A stretch of DNA of 64,000 bases, taken from NCBI GenBank assembly GCA_021299635.1, contig JAJTFA010000001.1, forward strand, positions 595,842 through 659,841, written 5' to 3'. Positions 43,892 through 53,058 of this stretch are shown here, piece by piece. The number at the start of each line of letters is the position of its first letter. Position 1 is the first letter of the stretch. This DNA is from Sphingobacteriales bacterium (lineage in GTDB: Bacteria > Bacteroidota > Bacteroidia > UKL13-3). Made by a program: the position numbers and the translations under genes. The notes under the pieces were generated by a model. That model had not been told where the DNA came from and did no database searches. It was given only the letters and a program-made list of their open reading frames with translations.

Positions 43892-45007
43892 TCAATAAGC
43901 AGCTGCTAATGAAGTGAACAAGTTCCACCAGTCAGCTTCCCCCTCATCTTTACCAAGTCTTACAATAACCAGATCCTTAGCCGGATTTACATAGATGTAT
44001 TGCCCTAAGATACCTTCTGCCATAAAATCATTGCCCGGGTTAGGAAGCCACCATTGGTGCTGATAATACGAAGCGCTTCCATCAGTTGTATCTAGTTTAG
44101 TTGATTCTTTCACCCATGTTTCAGAAACTATTTGCTTTCCATTCCAGTTGCCATTGTTTTTATATAAACGACCAATTTTAGCATAGTCTCTTGCCCTTGC
44201 GTTTAAGCAGCAAAATGTTTTCTCAATGCCTTGAACTTTTCTGTCAATACTCCACGAGGCATCAAACTCCATTCCAAGAGGTAGCCATATTTTTTCTTGC
44301 AAATAGGAGGTAACTGTCTTGTCTTGTAATGCACGCTCCAAAACCAAACCAAGTAATTGTGTATTGCCGCTTACATAATCAAATTCTTTACCCGGCTGTT
44401 TCTTAATTTTCATCTGATTTATCAATTTCCTCAGATTAAGCCCATAATAAAACGAAGCAGCATCACCGAAAGGGTTTATATAACTTTCATTGAATGCAAT
44501 GCCTGAAGTCATTTGCAATAAATGTTTAATGCTTACTTTATCGAAGCCACTCTTGCGCAATTCCGGTATATAAATGGTAATGGGCTCCTCAATGTTTTTT
44601 ATGATTCCATCATCTATTGCGCAGCCAATAAGAATAGATGTAACTGATTTAGCCATTGAAAAAGATGGAACAATACTCTCTTTATCATAGCCCACAAAGT
44701 ATTTTTCATATTGTATGGTGTCGTTCTTAATTATAAGAAATGCAACGGTATTATTATTTTCAAGATACTTTTCATACGGATAATCTTTGCCCTTCAATGT
44801 TATCGTGCTTGGCACCCTGCCTTTTTCTGTAGTGTGAAAATAGTATTTTATAGGGGCAGCCTTGAGTGGCCTCGATTCAAATATTTTATAGTCTTTAATA
44901 TCGGCAAAATTGTAAAATACAAATCTACCCAACTGGCAAGCAGATAGAAAAAATGATATTGTTGCAAAGAACAATAAGCCTCCATAAAGTTTGTTTCCTT
45001 TAATCAT
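43892..45007 (-). CDS. Serine hydrolase lipoprotein (class C beta-lactamase-like)
   Basis: Predicted envelope hydrolase of the beta-lactamase/DD-peptidase superfamily. The signal ends at lipobox LSAC (Cys24). The catalytic motif SxxK is Ser117-Met-Ala-Lys120 (SFSMAKSVTSILIG) and the YxN-type motif is YVSGNT near residue 213. It resembles 6-aminohexanoate-dimer hydrolase and EstB-type esterases more than true AmpC enzymes, so antibiotic resistance should not be inferred. 371 aa; a single gene. Confidence 0.87.
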   Translation of the reverse strand: MIKGNKLYGGLLFFATISFFLSACQLGRFVFYNFADIKDYKIFESRPLKAAPIKYYFHTTEKGRVPSTITLKGKDYPYEKYLENNNTVAFLIIKNDTIQYEKYFVGYDKESIVPSFSMAKSVTSILIGCAIDDGIIKNIEEPITIYIPELRKSGFDKVSIKHLLQMTSGIAFNESYINPFGDAASFYYGLNLRKLINQMKIKKQPGKEFDYVSGNTQLLGLVLERALQDKTVTSYLQEKIWLPLGMEFDASWSIDRKVQGIEKTFCCLNARARDYAKIGRLYKNNGNWNGKQIVSETWVKESTKLDTTDGSASYYQHQWWLPNPGNDFMAEGILGQYIYVNPAKDLVIVRLGKDEGEADWWNLFTSLAAAY

Positions 45008-45140
45008 GATATGTTATAAATTGATGGCAGAGTAAAGCAATTAAGGGCTTTGCCATTTAATTAGCACAACCACTTTTCGAAACTAATACAAAATAAATTA
45101 GAATCTAAAAATATGCTAGAATTCAGATAATCTACAAAAT

Positions 45141-45629
45141 TTATTGCAATGACTGCAAATAATTCAAATAGACTTTTCCTCGGCTTTCTGCAAAAAAGTC
45201 GAGCAGCAGCATGAGTCCTGCCTGAACAGAAAGCCCACAGCCTATACCTTTCCATAAGTTCATGGTTTGTATGCCAATCACAAGTGATAAACCTGCAAGA
45301 AGTAATGCCAGTTCAATCCATCTGTAGAGTACAAAATTTCTCATCACTAATTGCATTCTGGGTATCTCTATGGTTTTAACTGCTGCTTTATCAGTTTTTA
45401 TAAAGTTGTCCATCCTCTTAATATCCTGTGGGCTGCGAAAGTATACGGCACTACCAACAACTATCTGAATAATTGCAACTGCAATTAGGGGGTAAGCTAA
45501 TCCGTTATAAAAAGGGACTTTTATTTTTGTTAGAGAATAGGTTGCAATAGCTATTGCCAGCACGCCTGTCAATACGAATAATACTCCTTCGTATTTTTCA
45601 GCATTGAAGTATTTTGTTATTGTTTCCAT
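45141..45629 (-). CDS. Four-helix membrane protein of unknown function
   Basis: A 162-residue inner-membrane protein with four hydrophobic segments at about 15-33, 40-62, 104-123 and 127-148, and a polar loop between helices 2 and 3. Family not recognised. It starts 2 bases after the SDR gene and so belongs to the SDR operon that faces the MerR-type regulator, which would make it part of the same regulated response. Confidence 0.75.
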   Translation of the reverse strand: METITKYFNAEKYEGVLFVLTGVLAIAIATYSLTKIKVPFYNGLAYPLIAVAIIQIVVGSAVYFRSPQDIKRMDNFIKTDKAAVKTIEIPRMQLVMRNFVLYRWIELALLLAGLSLVIGIQTMNLWKGIGCGLSVQAGLMLLLDFFAESRGKVYLNYLQSLQ

Positions 45630-45631
45630 TG

Positions 45632-46411
45632 TTATCTTGCTTTATCCTGAATTTTTCGTGTAATTTTCACCACCAATGATCTTGGTGTGAATCGCACGGA
45701 ATTTGCCAATAGCAAGTTCATCAGACCATGTATGGCAACTGTTTTTCCCTTCATCATCGCAGCATAGCCATATTCGGCTACCTCTTTTGAACTTGGTAAT
45801 TTTCTGCCTTTAACCAATCTACTTTCTTCCATTGCTGCAGCTGCCTGAAATCCGCTTTCTGTTGCTCCGGGGCATAAAGTAGTAATGGTAACTCCTTTAT
45901 CGCTCACCTCATTATTAACTGCTTCCGAAAAACTTAGTACATAAGCTTTGGTAGCATAATATACAGCCATTGTTGGCCCCGACTGGAATGCTGCTGTTGA
46001 GGCTACATTCATTATTTTACCGCTCCTCCTTTTAACCATTTCTATTACATACAGTTTAGTAAAAGCAGTAAGTGTGGTAATATTAAGGTTAATCATTTGC
46101 TCTTCTTTGCTCCATTCTGTATCTGTAAACATTCCAAAGTCGCCAAAGCCTGCGTTGTTAATCAGGTAATCAACCTGAATTTGTTTAGCTGTTGTTTCTT
46201 CATAAACATCTTGGGCTGCATTCTTTGCTGAAAGGTCTTTGCCTATGGTGTATACCTTTACCTTATAATGGTTTTCAAGGGTTGCTTTTATTTCGTCTAA
46301 TTTGCTTTTGTTTCTTGCTACCAGAACCAAATCACCACCTTTAGCCGCGTGCACTTTAGCCAGTTCTAGGCCTATGCCGTTAGATGCTCCTGTAATTAAT
46401 GCTGTTGCCAT
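45632..46411 (-). CDS. Short-chain dehydrogenase/reductase
   Basis: Classical SDR of 259 aa: NAD(P)-binding GASNGIGLELA (about 7-17), NNAG (about 84-87) and catalytic Tyr-x-x-x-Lys in YYATKAYVLSFSEA, with the preceding Ser in NVASTAAF. The Arg/Lys pattern after strand 2 (VARNKSKLDE) suggests NADP(H). The C-terminus extends like DltE/YqjQ-type SDRs. The substrate is unknown. It heads a two-gene operon divergent from a MerR regulator, with a palindrome in the shared promoter region. Confidence 0.9.
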   Translation of the reverse strand: MATALITGASNGIGLELAKVHAAKGGDLVLVARNKSKLDEIKATLENHYKVKVYTIGKDLSAKNAAQDVYEETTAKQIQVDYLINNAGFGDFGMFTDTEWSKEEQMINLNITTLTAFTKLYVIEMVKRRSGKIMNVASTAAFQSGPTMAVYYATKAYVLSFSEAVNNEVSDKGVTITTLCPGATESGFQAAAAMEESRLVKGRKLPSSKEVAEYGYAAMMKGKTVAIHGLMNLLLANSVRFTPRSLVVKITRKIQDKAR

Positions 46412-46429
46412 TTTTTAAATTGTTTTTAG

Positions 46430-46460
46430 CAAACTTAAGCCGAAACAAATTAACCTGCAA
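46430..46460 (-). promoter_or_regulatory. Promoter of the SDR operon
   Basis: On the minus strand TTGC (46460-46457) and TAAGTTTG (46437-46430), 19 bases apart, match the Bacteroidota -33/-7 pattern. The MerR-type palindrome begins 6 bases upstream of the -33 element. Confidence 0.6.
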
Positions 46461-46466
46461 CGTGAG

Positions 46467-46481
46467 AGTATAGTCTATACT
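46467..46481. promoter_or_regulatory. Probable MerR-family operator
   Basis: AGTATAG-T-CTATACT is a perfect 7-bp inverted repeat with a one-base centre, midway between the divergent SDR and MerR genes. It lies at the -33 position of the merR-like promoter and just upstream of the SDR promoter, as expected for autoregulation plus control of the SDR operon. Confidence 0.65.
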
Positions 46482-46501
46482 TATCTTATTTTTATACACA
46501 C

Positions 46502-46509
46502 TATATTTG
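46502..46509 (+). promoter_or_regulatory. -7 box of the MerR-type regulator gene
   Basis: TATATTTG ends 4 bases before the ATG at 46514, so the transcript would have almost no leader. The palindrome at 46467-46481 covers the -33 position. Confidence 0.55.
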
Positions 46510-46513
46510 CTGC

Positions 46514-46876
46514 ATGCTAATCAATGAATTATCAAAGCGCACCGGTATCACCGTGCACACCATCCGGTTTTATGAAAAGTCGGGTTTGTTTAAGGGTAAG
46601 CGAAATGAACAAATTAAATCCAATAACTATTTCCATTATGATGAAGAAACGGTTGAGAAATTGGAATTAATAAGAGATGCCAAATCAATAGGCTTTACCA
46701 TTAGCGAGATTAAGCAACTGATAGATGCTTGGTACAATAATAAAATTACAATTGATAAAAAATTAGCTGTGTTGGATCAAAAGCTATTGGCTATTGATGA
46801 GCGAATAAGGCAGTTGAAGGAAATGAAGAAATTAATCAGCAGGTTTAAACGGGATATTGCATCCGATTCGTGCTGA
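46514..46876 (+). CDS. MerR-family transcriptional regulator
   Basis: A 120-residue MerR-type dimeric regulator: winged helix-turn-helix at residues 1-70 (INELSKRTGITVHTIRFYEKSGLF, FHYDEETVEKLELIRDAKSIGF) and a dimerisation coiled coil at about 80-115. It lacks the Cys pattern of metal sensors, its only Cys being the last residue (DSC). It has no ligand-binding C-terminal domain, so the signal is unknown. Divergent from the SDR/membrane-protein operon across 102 bases that hold a palindromic operator. Confidence 0.9.
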   Translation: MLINELSKRTGITVHTIRFYEKSGLFKGKRNEQIKSNNYFHYDEETVEKLELIRDAKSIGFTISEIKQLIDAWYNNKITIDKKLAVLDQKLLAIDERIRQLKEMKKLISRFKRDIASDSC

Positions 46877-46898
46877 AAAGTTTTATAAATAAATACAC

Positions 46899-47756
46899 CT
46901 ATGCTTTTACTGCATGCAGGGTATTGAGGAGTAAGGCTATTCTGGTCATAGGTCCTACACCACCGGGTACGGGGGTAATCCAAGCTGCCTTGGTTGCGCA
47001 TGATTCATAATCTGCATCACCTTTAAGTGCAAATCCGGATTTTTTTGTTGCATCAGCAACGCGGGTAATGCCAACATCTATTACAATTGCCCCATCTTTA
47101 ATCATATCGCCATTTAAAAATCCGGGAATGCCTAATGCTGCAATCACAATATCAGCGTTACGGGTAAAGGAGGTAAGGTCTTTAGTTTTGCTATGACATA
47201 TAGTAACCGTGCAATTCTTCTGCAGCATCATTGCACTCATGGGCTTACCTACAATATCACTTCGGCCAATAACAACGCAGTGCATACCACTTGTCTCAAT
47301 CTGGTAATGTTCTATCAACTTAATAATGCCAAAGGGTGTAGCAGGTAAAAAGCAGGGTAGACCTTTAAACATTAAGCCTACGTTCATGGGGTGAAAACCA
47401 TCCACATCTTTTTCCCATGAAATGGTTTCTGTAATGCGTTTTTCATTAATGTGTTTGGGTAAAGGCAGTTGAACAATTAATCCATCAATTTCTGAGTTGT
47501 TATTAATTTTTTCAACCTCTGCTATCAGTTCTGCTTCAGTTATGGATGCATCAAAACGCAACACGGTAGAATGAAAACCAACCTCATGGCAATCTTTTTC
47601 CTTGGCACCTACATAAGTCATGCTGGCACCATCATTGCCTACCAGTATAGCTGCAAGATGTGGTATTTTTTTACCAGCTGCTTTGCGCTGTGCTACTTCC
47701 TCCTGTACTTGTGCGCGCAGGTGTTTCGATACAATGTTTCCATCAAGTATTTGCAT
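46899..47756 (-). CDS. folD: Bifunctional methylene-THF dehydrogenase / methenyl-THF cyclohydrolase
   Basis: Interconverts 5,10-methylene-, methenyl- and 10-formyl-tetrahydrofolate. Motifs: MTYVGAKEKDCHEVGF with the catalytic Lys (YVxxK), GLIVQLPLPKHI, VIGRSDIVGKPMSAMML and TPVPGGVGPMTRIALL. The start is taken at ATG 47756 (MQILDGN), which matches the family N-terminus; the frame is open to a TTG 33 bases further upstream. A terminator separates it from lepA. Confidence 0.95.
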   Translation of the reverse strand: MQILDGNIVSKHLRAQVQEEVAQRKAAGKKIPHLAAILVGNDGASMTYVGAKEKDCHEVGFHSTVLRFDASITEAELIAEVEKINNNSEIDGLIVQLPLPKHINEKRITETISWEKDVDGFHPMNVGLMFKGLPCFLPATPFGIIKLIEHYQIETSGMHCVVIGRSDIVGKPMSAMMLQKNCTVTICHSKTKDLTSFTRNADIVIAALGIPGFLNGDMIKDGAIVIDVGITRVADATKKSGFALKGDADYESCATKAAWITPVPGGVGPMTRIALLLNTLHAVKA

Positions 47757-47810
47757 AGGTATGCGGTTAGTATTTATCATAATCTGCAATCAGGAGGCAA
47801 ATCTCATATA

Positions 47811-47843
47811 AAAACAACGGCAAGATAAAGATCCTGCCGTTTA
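47811..47843 (-). terminator. Terminator of lepA
   Basis: On the minus strand a 10-bp stem (ACGGCAGGAT / ATCTTGCCGT, one G-U pair) with loop CTTT, followed by TGTTTTTAT, directly after the lepA stop. Confidence 0.75.
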
Positions 47844-47846
47844 ATT

Positions 47847-49634
47847 TTAATCTAATTTCAATACCGCCATAAATGCACTTTGCGGTATTTCTACGCTACC
47901 AACTTGTCTCATTCTTTTCTTACCTTCCTTTTGGCGCTCCAGTAATTTACGTTTACGTGAAATGTCACCACCATAGCATTTTGCTGTTACATCTTTTCTA
48001 AGTGCTTTAATGGTTTCGCGTGCAATAACCTTTGCCCCAATACTGGCCTGCACCGGTATTTCAAATTGATGACGTGGTATCAGCTCTTTTAGTTTTTCGC
48101 AAATTTTCTTACCCCAGTCATATGCACGTTCGCGGTGAATGATTGCTGAAAGTGCGTCAACCGTATCTTTATTCAGCAAAATATCCAGTTTAACCAAATC
48201 ACTTTGTACATAACCAATCGGATGATAGTCGAACGAGGCATAGCCTTTCGAAATTGTTTTCAGCTTATCAAAGAAATCGAATACAACTTCTGCAAGAGGC
48301 ATATCGAATTTCATTTCTACACGGTCGGATGTTAGGTAAACCTGATTTTTTAGGATACCTCGTTTACCTAAACATAAAGTCATAATAGCGCCAACAAATT
48401 CTGAGCGTGTTATAATGGTTGCGGCAATGAAAGGCTCTTCTACGTGATCGATATAATTTTGTTCAGGTAAATCACTCGGGTTATTTACAACCACCATATC
48501 TCCTTTGTTGGTATAGCAATGATAACTTACGTTAGGAACAGTTGTGATTACCGTCATGTTAAACTCACGCTCCAAACGCTCCTGGATAATTTCCATATGA
48601 AGCATGCCCAAAAAACCGCAGCGGAAACCAAATCCTAAGGCAGCAGAACTTTCAGGTTCAAAAGTTAGTGAAGCATCATTGAGTTGCAGTTTATACATGC
48701 TTTCACGCAGTTCTTCAAAATCTTCCGTGTCTACGGGATAAATTCCTGCAAATACCATCGGCTTTACATCTTCAAAGCCTTTAACGCCCTCGGCACATGG
48801 TCTGTCAATATGGGTCAGTGTATCGCCAACCTTTACCTCTCGTGCTTCTTTGATTCCGGAAATAATATATCCCACATCACCAGCTTTAATTTCGGCTCGT
48901 GGCTCCATATCCAGTCTCAAAACACCCACTTCATCAGCCAGATATTCTTTACCGGTAGCTAAAAATTTAACTTTATCACCTTTGCGTATGATGCCATCAT
49001 AAACCCTGAAATATGCAATGATGCCGCGGAATGAATTGAAAACAGAATCGAAGATAAGTGCCTTTAAGGGGGCTTTTTCATCGCCTTTGGGTGCCGGTAT
49101 ACGATCCACAATTGCATGCAGAATATCGTGTACCCCCTGACCGGTTTTGCCACTGGCACGTATAATTTCTTCAGGCTTGCAGCCAATCAAATCAATAATC
49201 TGGTCGCTTACTTCTTCCGGCATGGAGTGAGGTAAATCTATTTTATTTAATACCGGAATTATTTCAAGCCCTTGTTCAATTGCCAAATAAAGGTTTGAAA
49301 TAGTTTGAGCCTGAATACCCTGAGAAGAATCTACAATTAAAAGGGCACCATCGCAAGCTGCTATAGAGCGTGAAACCTCATAACTAAAGTCTACGTGTCC
49401 GGGGGTATCAATCAGGTTTAATACATATTTCTGACCATTCAGTTCATAATCCATCTGAATGGCGTGGCTTTTTATGGTAATCCCTCTTTCCCTTTCTAAA
49501 TCCATGTCGTCCAACACCTGTGCTTGTAACTCACGTGCGCTAACGGTTTTAGTATATTCCAGTAAACGATCGGCAAGGGTGCTCTTTCCGTGGTCAATAT
49601 GTGCAATTATGCAAAAATTCCTGATTTGCTTCAT
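47847..49634 (-). CDS. lepA: Elongation factor 4 (LepA)
   Basis: Ribosome-bound translational GTPase. G1 is in [15 protein letters not shown] (about 10-24), followed by [12 protein letters not shown] and NKIDLP; domains II, III and V follow; the LepA-specific C-terminal domain ends [25 protein letters not shown]. The length of 595 aa is normal. Single gene with its own terminator, divergent from ribF. Confidence 0.97.
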   Translation of the reverse strand: MKQIRNFCIIAHIDHGKSTLADRLLEYTKTVSARELQAQVLDDMDLERERGITIKSHAIQMDYELNGQKYVLNLIDTPGHVDFSYEVSRSIAACDGALLIVDSSQGIQAQTISNLYLAIEQGLEIIPVLNKIDLPHSMPEEVSDQIIDLIGCKPEEIIRASGKTGQGVHDILHAIVDRIPAPKGDEKAPLKALIFDSVFNSFRGIIAYFRVYDGIIRKGDKVKFLATGKEYLADEVGVLRLDMEPRAEIKAGDVGYIISGIKEAREVKVGDTLTHIDRPCAEGVKGFEDVKPMVFAGIYPVDTEDFEELRESMYKLQLNDASLTFEPESSAALGFGFRCGFLGMLHMEIIQERLEREFNMTVITTVPNVSYHCYTNKGDMVVVNNPSDLPEQNYIDHVEEPFIAATIITRSEFVGAIMTLCLGKRGILKNQVYLTSDRVEMKFDMPLAEVVFDFFDKLKTISKGYASFDYHPIGYVQSDLVKLDILLNKDTVDALSAIIHRERAYDWGKKICEKLKELIPRHQFEIPVQASIGAKVIARETIKALRKDVTAKCYGGDISRKRKLLERQKEGKKRMRQVGSVEIPQSAFMAVLKLD

Positions 49635-49768
49635 TCGGCCGCGAAAATAGCTTTTTGGAAGTTATTTATCACCATAACAAATATTTAGGCTTACAGAACG
49701 AATTGCCGCGAAAATCAAGAGTTTAGCTTAAGCCGATTCGGCAAGAAGCGGAAATATGGTTAAATGGG

Positions 49769-49776
49769 TATTTTTG
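49769..49776 (+). promoter_or_regulatory. -7 box of the ribF-M23 operon
   Basis: TATTTTTG matches TAnnTTTG and ends 7 bases before the ribF ATG at 49784, predicting a leaderless or nearly leaderless mRNA. Confidence 0.5.
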
Positions 49777-49783
49777 CCCATTC

Positions 49784-50722
49784 ATGAAAGTTTACCGAAG
49801 TCTTAAGGAACTTCCTCTAATACGAAATGCAATTGTTACCCAGGGCACGTTTGACGGAGTGCATCTGGCACATCAAGCTATTTTAGACCGGCTAAAGGAG
49901 CTGGCAAAAATACATCAAGGCGAAACAGTGGTAATGACATTTGAGCCACATCCTAGGATGGTATTATTTCCGGAAGATCATGGGTTACATTTATTGCAAA
50001 CACTAGATGAAAAAATAGCCTCACTGGAGCATGCAGGAGTTGATCATTTGCTTGTACTGCCTTTTACCAAGGAGTTCTCGCGACTTACCTCGTTGCAGTT
50101 TATCAGGGATATCATCGTTAATACCATTCAAACAAAAGTGCTGGTGATAGGCTATAATCATCGTTTTGGTAAAAATAGAGAGGGCACGTTTGAGCATTTA
50201 AAGGAATATTCATCGCTATATGGCTTTGAAATTGAAGAAATCCCAAGGCAAGATGTTGAGGCAGAGTCGGTAAGTTCTACCCGCATACGTAAAGCGCTAG
50301 AATTGGGTGAGGTGCAGACGGCTGCAAAATATTTGGGACGTTTTTATACTCTTTCAGGGATTGTAACAGAGGGAAAGAAGTTTGGAAGAACAATAGGTTT
50401 TCCCACAGCAAATATTGCCGTACTTCATCCTTTTAAGTTAGTGCCTGCGGATGGTGTTTATGCAGTAAAAGTGCTGGTTGATGATATGCTTTACGGAGGC
50501 ATGCTCAATGCCGGTTTCAGGCCAACGGTTGACGGAACCAAACACTCCGTAGAGGTTCACATATTTGAATTCTCTCAAAGCATCTATGAAAAAAATATCA
50601 CCATCATGTATGTTGATAAAATAAGGGATGAAAAGCGTTTTTCGGGTCCTGATGAACTTAAAAAGCAATTAGAAAAAGATAAATTGCAGGCCACAAGCTT
50701 ACTGGCTAATGCAATTTATTAA
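49784..50722 (+). CDS. ribF: Bifunctional riboflavin kinase / FAD synthetase
   Basis: Makes FMN and FAD from riboflavin. The N-terminal FMN adenylyltransferase domain (about 1-185) has TQGTFDGVHLAHQAIL, GYNHRFGKNREG and SVSSTRIRKAL. The C-terminal flavokinase domain (about 188-310) has GRTIGFPTANI and the VEVHIFEF segment. The length of 312 aa is normal. Its stop shares one base with the start of the M23 peptidase gene, so the pair is coupled. Confidence 0.96.
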   Translation: MKVYRSLKELPLIRNAIVTQGTFDGVHLAHQAILDRLKELAKIHQGETVVMTFEPHPRMVLFPEDHGLHLLQTLDEKIASLEHAGVDHLLVLPFTKEFSRLTSLQFIRDIIVNTIQTKVLVIGYNHRFGKNREGTFEHLKEYSSLYGFEIEEIPRQDVEAESVSSTRIRKALELGEVQTAAKYLGRFYTLSGIVTEGKKFGRTIGFPTANIAVLHPFKLVPADGVYAVKVLVDDMLYGGMLNAGFRPTVDGTKHSVEVHIFEFSQSIYEKNITIMYVDKIRDEKRFSGPDELKKQLEKDKLQATSLLANAIY

Positions 50723-51699
50723 TGAAATTAAAAATCTCCTTTTTCAATATATCCTTCTCGCCATATTTTATAGTTCTAGTTATGCTTTTGGTTTGTTTCA
50801 ACACAAACGTGAATGCGCAAGTAACTGAGCCGGAAGATTCGGTCCTTACTGAAGATGAAGCAGAAGAAGCGCTGGATGATGAAGGCGAAGACTTTGATAA
50901 CTTTACGGGCTATACAGATTTAACCTACTGGGATTTTATTAGAATACCCAACTTTACTTTTGATTCAGCAATGATACCTGCAAATGATCATTATCCGGCA
51001 GGATGGGATACACTAACCATTAATCCATATAAAGTGGATTTGCGCAATATGAATGATACGGTTCTGATAGCCTTGCGCGACAGTATGGACTGTTTTTTTC
51101 ATCCGCCTGCACTGGGTGATATTACTTCAACGTTTGGTTTCAGGAGGTGGGGCAGAAGATCAAAATTTCATTTTGGTGTTGATGTACGTATGGAGGTGGG
51201 CGACCCTGTTTATGCCATGTTTGATGGTGTGGTAAGGGTGGCCAAACGAAGCGCTGATTACGGTTATGTGGTACTCATCAGGCATTACAATGGTTTGGAA
51301 ACCTTGTATGCTCATTTTAATCAATTACTTACATGGCCGGGAGCACCGGTGCGTTCGGGTGATATAATTGGACTTGCCGGCAGTACAGGGAAATCGACCG
51401 GGCCTCATTTGCATTTTGAAGTAAGGTACAAGGGTGAAAAAATTGACCCGAACAAGATTGTATATTTCCCTACAGGCTCCTTACTCAGCGATTCATTGAT
51501 GATTGATAAGAGTTGTTTTAGCCATTTATACAAAGTACAGGCAAGCAAACTACGTACGCGCTATCATCTGGTTAAAAAAGGGGAGTCCTTATCTAAAATT
51601 GCTTATAAGTATGGCATCAGTGTAAAAACACTTGCTCGCCTTAATCGCATATCCACCAAAACAAAATTGCGCCCGGGGCGTAGAATTAAAATCAGGTAG
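50722..51699 (+). CDS. M23 peptidoglycan endopeptidase with LysM domain
   Basis: Secreted or periplasmic cell-wall hydrolase of the LytM/M23 class, 325 aa. Signal peptide about 1-32; an acidic stretch at about 35-62; M23 domain about 128-245 with zinc ligands His150 and Asp154 (FHFGVDVRM) and His231 (GPHLHF), plus His198 and His229 as expected catalytic residues, so it looks active. A C-terminal LysM (about 280-325, YHLVKKGESLSKIAYKYGIS) binds glycan. It overlaps ribF by one base. Confidence 0.93.
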   Translation: MKLKISFFNISFSPYFIVLVMLLVCFNTNVNAQVTEPEDSVLTEDEAEEALDDEGEDFDNFTGYTDLTYWDFIRIPNFTFDSAMIPANDHYPAGWDTLTINPYKVDLRNMNDTVLIALRDSMDCFFHPPALGDITSTFGFRRWGRRSKFHFGVDVRMEVGDPVYAMFDGVVRVAKRSADYGYVVLIRHYNGLETLYAHFNQLLTWPGAPVRSGDIIGLAGSTGKSTGPHLHFEVRYKGEKIDPNKIVYFPTGSLLSDSLMIDKSCFSHLYKVQASKLRTRYHLVKKGESLSKIAYKYGISVKTLARLNRISTKTKLRPGRRIKIR

Positions 51700-51705
51700 A
51701 ATTTC

Positions 51706-52938
51706 TTAGAGATTGATCTCAATCTCATTTCTTGTTAGGTCCTCAAAATTCTCTGCTTTTCTTATGAGGTGTGCTTGGTTTTTATATATTAAGACCTCCG
51801 CAGGTCTGAAACGGGCATTATAGTTAGAGCTCATGGTAAATCCGTATGCTCCTGCATTTTTAAAACAAATAATATCCCCTTCATGTACTTCATTTAACTT
51901 TCTGTCCCAGCCAAAGGTGTCGGTTTCACAAATATATCCTACAACCGTATAAATTCTTGGCTTACCTGTTGGATTAGAAATATTTACAATCTCATGGTAG
52001 GCATCATACAACATGGGTCTGATTAAGTGGTTAAGGCCTGAGTTTATCCCTACAAACACAGTAGCCGTTGTTTGCTTAATTACGTTGCATTTGGTTAAAA
52101 AATATCCGGATTCGCTCACAATAAATTTTCCCGGTTCAAACCATAATTCCAAATTGCGACCATATTCTTTGCAGAATTCCTGAAAGCGCTGTGTAATTGC
52201 TGCTGCCAGATCTTCTATATCAGTCGTTACATCGCCTTCTTTATAGGCTACTTTAAATCCGCTTCCAAAGTCTATAAAGTCCAGATCAGGGAAGTCTTTT
52301 GCTGCCTCGAATAATATTTCTGCTCCTTGAAGGAATACGCCTGCATCCAGTATATCACTGCCGGTGTGCATATGCAGGCCATTCACTTTTATATTATAGG
52401 TTTTGATTACACGTAAAACATGTCTCAACTGATAAATACTGATACCAAATTTAGAATCAATATGTCCTGTTGAAATTTTGGTGTTCCCACCGGCAAGAAT
52501 ATGCGGATTTAAACGAATGCAGCATGGTATACTGTTGCCGTATTCTGCGCCAAATTGCTCAAGAATGCTAATATTGTCAATATTGATATGCACTTTGTGT
52601 GCAACGGCTTCTTTAATCTCGGCAAAACTCACGCAGTTGGGAGTGAAGATAATTTCATTGGGAGGGAAGCCCGCACGTAAGCCCAATAAAAGCTCATTAA
52701 TTGAAACGGTATCAAGGCCCGCTCCTTCAGATTTTAGCAGTTTTAATATGGCAGAATTATTAAGTGCTTTGCAGGCATACTTAATTTTCACATTCAATGG
52801 TTCAAACGCTTTTTTTAAGCGTTTGTATTGCGCAATAATTTTTCCTCCGTCATACACATACACAGGTGTGCCGAAAGTTTCAGCTATTTCGAGCAGTGAA
52901 ATACCGCCTGCGGTATACTCATTTTCTTTTATCTCCAT
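51706..52938 (-). CDS. lysA: Diaminopimelate decarboxylase
   Basis: PLP enzyme that decarboxylates meso-diaminopimelate to lysine. Fold III alanine-racemase-like barrel, with the PLP Lys57 in KYACKALNN, HMHTGSDILDAG and FGSGF for phosphate binding, and CETDTFGWDR and NAGAYGFTMSSNYNARFRP near the C-terminus. The length of 410 aa is normal. It stands alone, convergent with the M23 gene; dapD is 12 kb away. Confidence 0.95.
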   Translation of the reverse strand: MEIKENEYTAGGISLLEIAETFGTPVYVYDGGKIIAQYKRLKKAFEPLNVKIKYACKALNNSAILKLLKSEGAGLDTVSINELLLGLRAGFPPNEIIFTPNCVSFAEIKEAVAHKVHINIDNISILEQFGAEYGNSIPCCIRLNPHILAGGNTKISTGHIDSKFGISIYQLRHVLRVIKTYNIKVNGLHMHTGSDILDAGVFLQGAEILFEAAKDFPDLDFIDFGSGFKVAYKEGDVTTDIEDLAAAITQRFQEFCKEYGRNLELWFEPGKFIVSESGYFLTKCNVIKQTTATVFVGINSGLNHLIRPMLYDAYHEIVNISNPTGKPRIYTVVGYICETDTFGWDRKLNEVHEGDIICFKNAGAYGFTMSSNYNARFRPAEVLIYKNQAHLIRKAENFEDLTRNEIEINL

Positions 52939-53058
52939 TGAATAATGTTGTAATCTTTAGATGAAGGCGCAAGATAGTATTTTCATTAAATGCATGAAAA
53001 ATGAAATCAACGCAATTTGCATTGTGAATTATAAAATGAAAAATTTAACGAAATGATA

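Noticed and set aside
43892-45007. Beta-lactamase resistance gene
   Set aside because: It has the SxxK/YxN serine-hydrolase core but is a lipoprotein of the esterase-like branch; resistance is not supported by the sequence.
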